A stretch of 5,153 nucleotides of DNA, taken from an uncultured Rhodospirillales bacterium. Its GTDB lineage: Bacteria; Pseudomonadota; Alphaproteobacteria; Rhodospirillales; Casp-alpha2. The position numbers were made by a program, and so were the translations under genes. A model generated the notes under the pieces. That model did no database searches. It had not been told where the DNA came from and saw only the letters and a list, made by a program, of their open reading frames with translations. Location of the stretch: positions 1-5,153 of the forward strand of contig CALJEW010000041.1 of the NCBI GenBank assembly GCA_938074585.1, in the 5' to 3' direction. Shown piece by piece: positions 1-5,153 of the stretch; position 1 is the stretch's first letter; each line of letters starts with the position of its first letter.

Positions 1-1
1 A

Positions 2-82
2 GATGCCTATCGTAAGGTCCGCGATGAATTAATGATCCGAATCAAGGCCCGATTCCCAATTACCAGCGCTATAGATACTTAA
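2..82 (+). CDS. C-terminal end of a probable low-molecular-weight protein tyrosine phosphatase family protein (partial)
   Basis: An open frame enters from the left edge and ends at TAA 80-82, giving the last 26 residues of a protein. It contains AYRKVRDELMIRIKARFP. This resembles the closing helix of the alphaproteobacterial low-molecular-weight phosphatase (arsenate-reductase-like) proteins, which often end in a 'YR.VRDE...RI...FP' pattern. A gene of that family is often found just upstream of infA in alphaproteobacteria, and that context supports the call. The catalytic CX5R loop lies outside the window, so the function cannot be confirmed here. It could also be another protein with a similar C-terminal helix. 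Confidence 0.5.
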   Translation, partial: DAYRKVRDELMIRIKARFPITSAIDT

Positions 83-98
83 TATGCTTTCGGTGATT

Positions 99-110
99 CT
101 TTGATCAAAG
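99..110. repeat. 12-bp perfect palindrome in the infA leader
   Basis: CTTTGATCAAAG reads the same on both strands. It lies about 130 bases upstream of the proposed infA promoter and 17 bases after the upstream gene's stop. It could be an operator half-site pair or chance. It is too short, and lacks a following T-run, to be a convincing terminator. Confidence 0.3.
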
Positions 111-241
111 TAAACGCCCTAACTCATTGATACTGTCTCAAAGTCACGCTCGCGAAAGTAACTATACGCTCCTGTTTTACTTAAGTTTAATTTAAAAAGC
201 CGAGAATCCTGAGAAAAATTCTACTATAGATAAAAAAAACC

Positions 242-271
242 TTGACCTAGAAGGGGTTAGGCGTGTTTATG
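242..271 (+). promoter_or_regulatory. Candidate sigma-70-type promoter for the infA cluster
   Basis: TTGACC at 242-247 matches the -35 consensus in five of six bases. A weak -10 (GTTTAT at 265-270, or TTTATG at 266-271) follows after 17 or 18 bases. Alphaproteobacterial housekeeping promoters commonly have a strong TTGAC and a relaxed -10. Transcription would start near 278, leaving a leader of about 20 bases before the infA ATG at 300, which contains GAGGG at 291-295 as ribosome binding site. The weak -10 limits confidence. Confidence 0.45.
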
Positions 272-299
272 TGCTCGCATTAACAAATATGAGGGCCCG

Positions 300-518
300 A
301 TGGCCAAAGAAGAACTATTAGAATTTAGTGGAACAGTAACCGAATTGCTTCCAAACGCTATGTTTCGCGTTATATTGGACAATGATCACGAGATACTTGC
401 CCACACCGCCGGGAAAATGCGCAAGCACCGTATTCGGGTGTTGGCTGGTGATAAAGTGAATGTAGAAATGACGCCCTATGATTTGTCCAAGGGCCGAATT
501 ACCTTCCGATTCAAATAA
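300..518 (+). CDS. infA: Translation initiation factor IF-1
   Basis: This is a 72-residue protein, the standard length of bacterial IF-1. It is a single S1-like OB-fold that binds the ribosomal A site of the 30S subunit and, with IF-2 and IF-3, controls start-site selection. The sequence shows family landmarks throughout: MAKEELLEFSGTVTELLPNA at the N-terminus, FRVILDNDHEILAHTAGKMR in the middle, the basic KHRIRVLAGDKV stretch, and a C-terminal TPYDLSKGRITFRFK. The ATG at 300 is preceded by GAGGG at 291-295, a rather close spacing of 4 bases. It is the first gene of a forward cluster. maf begins 21 bases after its stop with no terminator between them, so the two are probably co-transcribed from the promoter at 242-271. 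Confidence 0.97.
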   Translation: MAKEELLEFSGTVTELLPNAMFRVILDNDHEILAHTAGKMRKHRIRVLAGDKVNVEMTPYDLSKGRITFRFK

Positions 519-539
519 TCGACACGGGGCGCGACGTCC

Positions 540-1136
540 ATGGCTGACCGTTTAATACTTGCCTCAGCTTCGCCTAGGCGCTATGAATTACTCGCTCAAA
601 TTGGCTTGGTGCCTGATCAAGTTCTACCTTCTGATGTTTGTGAAAACCCCCTTAAAGATGAATCGCCACGCCAACTGGCAAGCCGCTTAGCTGATGCCAA
701 AGCATCTCATATATCGGTTGAGTTTCCGGCTGATTTTGTTTTGGCGGCTGATACGGTCGTAGCTTGTGGCCGCCGATCTTTGGCAAAGGCAGAATCCAAA
801 GAACAAGCACAAAAGTATCTTCAATTGCTTTCCGGAAGGTCTCATCGAGTTTACGGTGGCATTTGTTTGGTTGCACCGGGTGGTAAAAAAGTTTCTCGGG
901 TGGTAATGACTGTAGTACACTTTAAGAAGTTAAATAAAACGGAAATACAAAACTATATCAAAACAGGTGAATGGCACGGCAAAGCTGGCGCATATGCTAT
1001 TCAAGGATTGGCGTCCGTATTTGTAAAGCGGATTAACGGGTCGTACCCAAATGTGGTGGGGCTACCCTTATACGAAACCCAGTCGTTGCTGACGGGGTTG
1101 GGTTACTCAAAAGGAAAAAATCAAAATGGCTGCTGA
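540..1136 (+). CDS. maf: Maf family nucleotide pyrophosphatase
   Basis: This is a 198-residue protein of the Maf/HAM1 fold, close to the usual length. Family members hydrolyse non-canonical or pyrimidine nucleoside triphosphates to monophosphate and pyrophosphate, and some are linked to septum formation. Visible motifs are the N-terminal SASPRR signature (residues 9-14), AADTVV with the conserved Asp (69-74), LSGRSHRVYGG (97-107), GKAGAYAIQG (147-156) and GSYPNVVGLPL (168-178). The subfamily (dTTP/UTP-type or 7-methyl-GTP-type) cannot be fixed by eye. The ATG start places the SASPRR motif at its normal distance, and GGGG at 526-529 may serve as ribosome binding site. The last 11 bases overlap the start of rng, which suggests translational coupling. 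The gene appears intact. Confidence 0.95.
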   Translation: MADRLILASASPRRYELLAQIGLVPDQVLPSDVCENPLKDESPRQLASRLADAKASHISVEFPADFVLAADTVVACGRRSLAKAESKEQAQKYLQLLSGRSHRVYGGICLVAPGGKKVSRVVMTVVHFKKLNKTEIQNYIKTGEWHGKAGAYAIQGLASVFVKRINGSYPNVVGLPLYETQSLLTGLGYSKGKNQNGC

Positions 1137-2577
1137 GCGGATATACATTAACCGGGCACCGGGCGAGACTCGTATTGCAATTATAGAAAATGACCGACTT
1201 ACTGATCTGATTATTTCACGCGACGGTAAAGAAAGCCTTGTTGGAAATATCTATCAAGGCCGTGTCACGGCTGTTTTAGATGGCCTTCAGGCGGCTTTCG
1301 TTGAAATTGGCGAGGAACGGGCTGGATTTTTGTCTGTAGCTGATCTACGCCCTTCAGGTGATCAGCAACGCGATGACCGCATTGCTAATTATATCGCCGA
1401 AGGTGACGCTATTTTAGTTCAGGTCTTGCGGGATCCAGAAGAAGATAAAGGCGCTAAGTTGACTGGTCGGGTCACATTGACTGGACGCGATATGATTTTT
1501 ACTCCCGGTAAAAGCGGCATTACTTTGTCACGTAAAATTACCGGTGATGACGAACGTCAGCGCTTAAACGATATCATGGCTAAAGTTATTCAAGAAGGCA
1601 CAGAAGGCGCGTTTGTTTTGCGAACCGTTGCAGGAGAAGCAGAGTATGAAGATTTAGAAGATGGCGTGAAGCGGATTCTTGAGCGTTGGGGTGAAATTCA
1701 AAAACGCCAAGAAAAAGCAACACCACCAGAATGCGTCGAAAAAGAACTATCCCCACCCTTTGCAACCCTCCGTGACTTTGGCGGAACGGACTTAGAAAGC
1801 ATTATTTGTGACGAAGCCGGTTTGCTTGGCGAATTGAAAAAATTCGCTGGCGACGAAATGCCTGATCTTGAAGAAACTATTACCGCGCCTGAAGAGAAAG
1901 GCGCATTGTTTTCAACTTTGGGCGTTGAGGAATTGGTTGATGCGGCGCTAAACCCGATTGTTGTATTGCCAGCTGGTGGCTCAATCATTATCAGTGAAAC
2001 CCCAGCCTTGACGGCAATCGACGTTAATACAGGCAGCGCATCAAACGGCGGACGTGAACAAACGGCATTGATGACGAATGAAGAAGCTGCCGTTGAAATT
2101 GCTCATCAGATTCGCTTGCGGAATTTAAGTGGTCTTTTAGTTGTTGATTTCGTTTCAATGCGCAGGCGTGAAAATCAAGATGCTGTATACCGCAAATTGC
2201 GCCGCTCTGTAGGTGACGATCCCTTACGCCCTCATGTTGTTGGCTTTACCAAGCTTGGCTTGTTGGAAATGACCCGCCGACGCAAAGGCCCATCGCTATC
2301 TGAAATTATTTCAGGAAATATTGCGATTGCCCGTAAATCACCCGAAACAGTTGGTTTAGAAGCATTGCGTGGCGTTTTGGCTGAAGCTCAAGCTAATCCT
2401 GCAGCTGGGTATAAAATCGAAGCCGCCCCTGATGTGATCTCTGTTTTAAAAGGCGCGTTGGCCGATACGGTTAAAGCGATAGAAAAAGAAAACGGCTTTG
2501 CTGTTAAATATAAAGTCGAAGCCAATTTTGGCGAAGAATCATTTCAAGTCGTGGAATCTCCAAAAAAGAAATCATGA
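1126..2577 (+). CDS. rng: Ribonuclease E/G family endoribonuclease (RNase G-like, no zinc-link)
   Basis: This 483-residue protein matches the catalytic half of RNase E/G, a Mg-dependent endonuclease for single-stranded RNA that acts in rRNA processing and mRNA decay. Domains in order are an RNase H-like start, an S1 domain (about 37-119, beginning VGNIYQGRVTAVLDGLQAAF), a 5'-phosphate sensor (VLRT, Arg166 and Thr167), and a DNase I-like catalytic part. The likely metal ligands are Asp299 in AIDVNTGS and Asp341 in VVDFVSM. NEEAAVEIAHQIRLRNLSG lies between them. After GLLEMTRRRKGPSLSE the CPxC zinc-link of E. coli RNase E is absent. A small-domain-like tail still follows (about 434-476). There is no long scaffold arm, so it is RNase G-sized. 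AAGGA at 1111-1115 supports the ATG. Its stop overlaps the yacG start. Confidence 0.93.
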   Translation: MAAERIYINRAPGETRIAIIENDRLTDLIISRDGKESLVGNIYQGRVTAVLDGLQAAFVEIGEERAGFLSVADLRPSGDQQRDDRIANYIAEGDAILVQVLRDPEEDKGAKLTGRVTLTGRDMIFTPGKSGITLSRKITGDDERQRLNDIMAKVIQEGTEGAFVLRTVAGEAEYEDLEDGVKRILERWGEIQKRQEKATPPECVEKELSPPFATLRDFGGTDLESIICDEAGLLGELKKFAGDEMPDLEETITAPEEKGALFSTLGVEELVDAALNPIVVLPAGGSIIISETPALTAIDVNTGSASNGGREQTALMTNEEAAVEIAHQIRLRNLSGLLVVDFVSMRRRENQDAVYRKLRRSVGDDPLRPHVVGFTKLGLLEMTRRRKGPSLSEIISGNIAIARKSPETVGLEALRGVLAEAQANPAAGYKIEAAPDVISVLKGALADTVKAIEKENGFAVKYKVEANFGEESFQVVESPKKKS

Positions 2578-2777
2578 CCGAGACCAAGGGAGATTCAGCG
2601 GTTCAGTTATTGGGGCAAAAATGTCCTAATTGTCGGAAACGCGGGACACTCCAGTTTCGCCCCTTTTGCTCAAAACGCTGCGCAGATATGGACTTAGGCC
2701 GATGGTTGAATGAAGATTATCGCATTCTTGGCGATGAGAATATTAGTAATAAAGACGGCGTTTTCGACGAAGAATAA
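2574..2777 (+). CDS. yacG: DNA gyrase inhibitor YacG (zinc-binding protein)
   Basis: This is a 67-residue protein with a C4 zinc finger: CPNC at residues 17-20, then Cys32 and Cys36 in FCSKRC. The family motif DLGRWLNEDY follows (40-49), and the tail is acidic. E. coli YacG binds GyrB and inhibits DNA gyrase. In this organism that role is inferred from family membership. The ATG overlaps the rng stop as ATGA (2574-2577), a typical translational-coupling arrangement. The gene closes with two stops in tandem (2775-2780). All four cysteines and the tryptophan are present, so it should be functional. Confidence 0.95.
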   Translation: MTETKGDSAVQLLGQKCPNCRKRGTLQFRPFCSKRCADMDLGRWLNEDYRILGDENISNKDGVFDEE

Positions 2778-2796
2778 TAAATCTGATCAAACGCAG

Positions 2797-2830
2797 TTTC
2801 GGGTGCTAGACAGCTCCGAAATTATCTTTT
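2797..2830 (+). terminator. Candidate intrinsic terminator after yacG
   Basis: TTTCGG (2797-2802) pairs with CCGAAA (2816-2821). An inner GCT/AGC pair (2805-2807 with 2812-2814) closes an AGAC loop, with a small GT/T mismatch in between. A T-rich stretch, TTATCTTTT, follows at 2822-2830. Its place 20 bases after the yacG stop fits the end of the infA-maf-rng-yacG transcript. The interrupted T-run and internal mismatch make it a weak to moderate terminator. Confidence 0.45.
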
Positions 2831-2899
2831 ATAAGCAGTTTCGTCGATGATATTAGGGCGTCTTCTGTGGCCTCTTTCTCAAGACGACTTAAATATGTT

Positions 2900-2975
2900 G
2901 CCCGAATAGCTCAGTTGGTAGAGCAACGGATTGAAAATCCGTGTGTCGGTGGTTCAAATCCACCTTCGGGCACCA
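2900..2975 (+). tRNA. tRNA-Phe (GAA anticodon)
   Basis: This is a complete 76-base cloverleaf with encoded CCA. The acceptor stem GCCCGAA (2900-2906) pairs with TTCGGGC (2965-2971), followed by A2972 and CCA at 2973-2975. The D arm carries AGCTCAGTTGGTAGAGC. The anticodon stem ACGGA/TCCGT closes the loop TTGAAAA (2931-2937), with anticodon GAA at 2933-2935. The T arm GGTGG-TTCAAAT-CCACC is perfect. It decodes UUC/UUU. A run of six Ts (2976-2981) directly after the CCA may help end transcription. It sits downstream of yacG, an order I recall from related alphaproteobacteria. No convincing own promoter is visible, so it may need processing from a longer transcript. Confidence 0.98.
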
Positions 2976-3072
2976 TTTTTTATTATACAATAATGGCTTA
3001 GCTGCATTTGCTAGGTCTTTTTTATTGCACATCACGCGGATTTCAAAGAAACATACCTATGTTCAGTTTTGG

Positions 3073-3201
3073 ATGCTCCGGGCTGTTCTGTATTGGGGGA
3101 TCGTTGGGGGTGTTGGTTTGGCGCTGGTTTTTTCATTGTTCGTCTTTGGCGTAAATATTGTCACCCGAAGGTTTCTTTTAAAAGGTGGAGCACTTGATTA
3201 A
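3073..3201 (+). CDS. Possible small single-pass membrane protein (hypothetical)
   Basis: An ATG at 3073 opens a frame of 42 residues. A hydrophobic, glycine-rich segment (about residues 4-30, including YWGIVGGVGLALVFSLFVFG) is followed by RR and a short tail ending GGALD, as in a single-pass inner-membrane peptide. The frame stays open upstream into the tRNA gene, so any start before 2976 is excluded. A TTG at 3025 is an alternative start. No good ribosome binding site precedes the ATG. The hydrophobic start resembles the N-terminal anchor of many membrane proteins, for example penicillin-binding proteins, so it may be a remnant of something larger. I do not recognise a family. It ends 44 bases before the phosphoribosyltransferase start and could share its transcript. 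Confidence 0.35.
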   Translation: MLRAVLYWGIVGGVGLALVFSLFVFGVNIVTRRFLLKGGALD

Positions 3202-3245
3202 TACTGCCCGCATCAAGATGATGTTTAACACGTATTATATTGGTG

Positions 3246-3800
3246 ATGGATTTGATGATGGTTGAAAAGACATTCCTTACGGCACAAGGCTTACTAGACG
3301 ATTCTTTTCGTCTAGGCTTACAAATACTGGCAGACGAATTTTATCCTGATTATATCGTTGGTATCTGGAGAGGCGGTACACCAGTTGGTATTGCAGTTCA
3401 GGAATTGTTGGAATTTCATGGGTTTCCTTCTGATCACATTTCCATCCGCACATCGTCCTATGATGGCATTGAAAACCAGCGGGATGAAATACGGGTTCAT
3501 GGTCTTCATTACATTGTTGAAAACGTAAATGCAGATGACTCCCTGCTGATTGTGGACGATGTCTTTGATACGGGTCGAAGCATTCAGGCCGTTATTGACA
3601 CAATCAACGAATTGTCACGAAGAAACACTCCCCGTACTATTCGAGTTGCAACAGTCTACTACAAACCATACAAGCGAAAAGTCGATTGCGCTCCAGATTA
3701 TTTCATCCATGAGACCGACCAATGGCTGATCTTTCCCCACGAAATAAATGGACTAACAGAGGAGGAAGTCTTGGTAAGTAAACCGATTGTTCTCGGTTAG
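3246..3800 (+). CDS. Phosphoribosyltransferase family protein (hypoxanthine-type PRTase-like)
   Basis: This is a type I phosphoribosyltransferase fold of about 184 residues. Such enzymes transfer ribose-5-phosphate from PRPP to a base, usually in purine salvage. The 13-residue PRPP signature LLIVDDVFDTGRS is complete (residues 100-112, with Asp104, Asp105 and DTG). VGIWRGGTPVGIAV (38-51) forms the PPi-loop region, SIRTSSYDGI (66-75) lies between, and FPHEINGL falls near the C-terminus. The family resembles proteins annotated as hypoxanthine phosphoribosyltransferase (COG2236-like) in alphaproteobacteria. The true base cannot be told from motifs. Candidate starts are TTG 3240, GTG 3243 and ATGs at 3246, 3255 and 3258. 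Homologues that begin close to 'EKTFL' favour 3255 or 3258, and no ribosome binding site decides it. The gene is intact and is the last one before the decayed tract. Confidence 0.9.
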   Translation: MDLMMVEKTFLTAQGLLDDSFRLGLQILADEFYPDYIVGIWRGGTPVGIAVQELLEFHGFPSDHISIRTSSYDGIENQRDEIRVHGLHYIVENVNADDSLLIVDDVFDTGRSIQAVIDTINELSRRNTPRTIRVATVYYKPYKRKVDCAPDYFIHETDQWLIFPHEINGLTEEEVLVSKPIVLG

Positions 3801-4376
3801 TCAAAAACACGGATTACAGAGCGATGATTCCAGCTAAATTACGCTAGCGGCCTCTCTCGTCGTCGTCAATATCAATTGTCGGTTTGCGTACTACATCAGG
3901 TGTGCTAGAGGCCCTCAAGTGAGACTCCATCTCGGTTTCCAATGAGGAGGGCAGGTATAGGTGTAGCTGGGAATCTTCTTCACGCGTAACGCCTAATCAG
4001 CGATATGAGAGAAGCACTAGGCGAGTGGATGAATTGTAGTACCTAACTGCGTATAATCGGGTAGGTGATTAAATCAGCGGCGCTAAGACGTTTACTTACG
4101 AGTTATTCTTTTGTAATTAGTTTAGCTTCGATGAACGTCAATTAGGCACGTACTTTCTCTGCAGCAAGATATATGTGGTCAGTACAACCGGCCCCTTTTC
4201 CTCGGAATAATGGCCGTCAGATATCACCCACTTGATCGGTTAAATTGGAGTTACATTCAGAGATAGATTGTCATATCGACGCGGTCTCGGTTGGAGTGTC
4301 TTCGAACAATGACTATTCGAGATAAGCAGGATCTAGATAAGTCTGTGCTTACCAAGAAAAGTACGTCACTGGTCTT
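3801..4376. other. Gene-poor, probably decayed intergenic tract
   Basis: These 576 bases have no intact gene. Stops are frequent in the frames I translated, and no clear terminator follows the phosphoribosyltransferase stop. The left half may hold the eroded minus-strand gene end described at 3844-4068. The right half (about 4070-4376) precedes the helicase pseudogene in the same direction and probably once encoded its N-terminal part. When I translated the helicase frame backwards I found stops at 4143, 4323 and 4338, among others, and no recognisable motif. I saw no tRNA, CRISPR, insertion-sequence ends or long repeat here. Confidence 0.6.
3844..4068 (-). pseudogene. Possible decayed C-terminal remnant of an unidentified gene
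   Basis: On the minus strand, one frame from 4068 down to a TAG at 3844-3846 has a single internal stop (TGA at 3997-3999) in about 74 codons. The last 50 residues read like a protein end: LGVTREEDSQLHLYLPSSLE, then a linker, then PDVVRKPTIDIDDDERGR just before the stop. The part before the internal stop includes RLYAVRYYNSSTRLVLLSYR. I do not recognise the family. If real, it is convergent with the phosphoribosyltransferase gene and has lost its upstream part, since further stops appear beyond 4068. A low stop count over so short a stretch can occur by chance, so this is tentative. Confidence 0.3.
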
Positions 4377-5153
4377 ATGCTATCAAACTTTGAAGAAGCC
4401 AAAGTCTATTACCCTAGTGACTAGAAAGACCTTAGAAAGGTGAAGAAGAAGCCCAAATCGAGCTCAAGACCCCACCAAGACGCCGCCATTCAGGAAATTG
4501 TTAACGGCTCCACATAAGCTTGCCTCGGTCAGTTAATCATGGCCTGTGGAACAGGTAGGATGTTCATGACGCTCTGGATCAAGGAGAAGATAAAATCTAA
4601 AAACACCTTGGTTCTGCTACCTTCATTAAATCTCCTAGCACAAATAGTCAGTGATTAGTCGTTTGCCTCAAAGTCGAAGATAGACGTTTTGTATTTTTGT
4701 ACCAATAAGTCAGTCGGCAAGAAGAAAGATGACGAGGCTATGCAGACGCTATCGGAAATGCCATTTCCGGTTCACTCTGACATAACTGAGATCAGAAAGT
4801 TTAATAAGAGTGCTGGTGATAAGGTCATTTTCTCCACTTACCAATCATCTGATCTGATCCATGAGTCCCAAAAGGGGCGCGGAATAACTGTTTTTGATCT
4901 AGCCGTAGCCAACGAAGCACACCTATGTGCCATAAGTGGAAAGCCCAACAGCCCATTTGCAACGATACCTGATGGGAAGAGGATCAAAGCTACAAAGCAA
5001 TTATTAGCAACGGCAATCCCACGCACCTACACCACTCAAGCTAAGAATGCGTAAGAAGAACGCGGCGTTGAAGTCGTGGGAATGGATGATGAGGAAGCCT
5101 TTGGAAAGCCATTTTACAGCCTGACATTTGAAGAAGTAATCTAGAGTGATCCT
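4377..5153 (+). pseudogene. Decayed DEAD/DEAH-box (SF2) helicase of a type ISP-like restriction-modification enzyme, partial at the right edge
   Basis: One frame runs from about 4377 (LSNFEEAKVYYPSD) to the window edge and matches the helicase part of large type ISP-like restriction enzymes, which couple ATP-driven translocation to DNA cleavage. In order: RPHQDAAI (4467-4490), a Walker A region LIMACGTGRM (4533-4562), LVLLPSLNLLAQ, VIFSTYQSS (4824-4850), FDLAVANEAH (about 4893-4922), LLATAIPRTYT (5001-5033) and GVEVVGMDDEEAFGKPFYSL. Five stops interrupt it: TAG 4422, TAA 4515, TAG 4656, TAA 5052 and TAG 5142. No frameshift is needed. The Walker A Lys-Thr is Arg-Met, DEAH is NEAH and the usual TATP is TAIP, so ATPase function is lost. 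The open 121-codon piece at 4689-5054 is only a gap between stops. The upstream nuclease part is not recognisable. Confidence 0.9.

Noticed and set aside
1698..1988. A 96-codon minus-strand ORF inside rng
   Set aside because: It is entirely covered by the well-conserved RNase E/G gene and shows no family motif. It is a shadow frame, as are the minus-strand ORFs inside maf and the phosphoribosyltransferase gene.
2793..2843. Direct repeat GCAGTTTCG at 2793-2801 and 2835-2843
   Set aside because: It is nine bases long with only two copies, and no associated feature gives it meaning.
2864..2889. Inverted repeat CGTCTT/AAGACG upstream of tRNA-Phe as a terminator or regulatory hairpin
   Set aside because: The arms are only six bases with a long loop and no T-run after them, so it is likely chance.
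2941..3072. An extension of the small membrane ORF starting at GTG 2941
   Set aside because: This start lies inside the tRNA-Phe gene, so at most the part after 2975 could be coding.
3059..3154. A 31-codon ORF starting at ATG 3059, overlapping the membrane ORF in another frame
   Set aside because: It is very short, has an unusual Cys/Trp-rich composition and shows no motif. The overlapping frame gives a more protein-like membrane segment.
4689..5054. A 121-codon open frame that could be called an independent gene
   Set aside because: It is the stretch between two in-frame stops of the helicase pseudogene. Its start is internal to the family alignment, and the DEAH and motif III signatures inside it are damaged.
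4377..5153. Stop codon recoding or readthrough to give a functional helicase
   Set aside because: Both TAA and TAG interrupt the frame, the neighbouring housekeeping genes use ordinary stops (TAA, TGA and TAG), and catalytic residues are also lost.

Overview
The window looks like the chromosome of an alphaproteobacterium of moderate GC content. The main reason is the gene order: the end of what appears to be a low-molecular-weight phosphatase gene, then infA, maf, an RNase E/G gene, yacG and tRNA-Phe. I know this order from alphaproteobacterial housekeeping loci. No 16S rRNA or other taxonomic marker is present, so a finer placement is not justified. A long decayed tract on the right fits a genome that is losing accessory genes.

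Layout. Positions 1-82 hold the C-terminal end of an upstream gene. A leader of about 215 bases follows, with a plausible sigma-70-type promoter at 242-271. It leads into a tight forward cluster: infA (300-518), maf (540-1136), rng (1126-2577) and yacG (2574-2777). maf and rng overlap by 11 bases, and rng and yacG overlap through ATGA, so these genes are probably co-transcribed. A hairpin at 2797-2821 may end the transcript. A complete tRNA-Phe (GAA) lies at 2900-2975. It is followed by a short possible membrane-protein ORF (3073-3201) and an intact phosphoribosyltransferase gene (about 3246-3800).

From 3801 to the right edge no intact gene is visible. The first 576 bases are mostly unexplained. 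They may contain the decayed C-terminal end of an unidentified minus-strand gene (3844-4068). From about 4377 to the end there is a clear pseudogene of a superfamily 2 DEAD/DEAH helicase of the kind found in type ISP-like restriction-modification enzymes. It keeps one reading frame over 777 bases but carries five in-frame stops. Its Walker A, DEAH and motif III signatures are also damaged.

Together the left part supplies translation initiation (IF-1), nucleotide-pool or septum-related hydrolysis (Maf), RNA processing (RNase E/G), a small zinc protein reported to inhibit gyrase (YacG) and a tRNA. The right part appears to be the remains of a lost defence gene. I found no intact new system. The most interesting points are the substitution-only decay of the helicase, and an RNase E/G that lacks the zinc-link cysteines while overlapping a zinc-finger gene.
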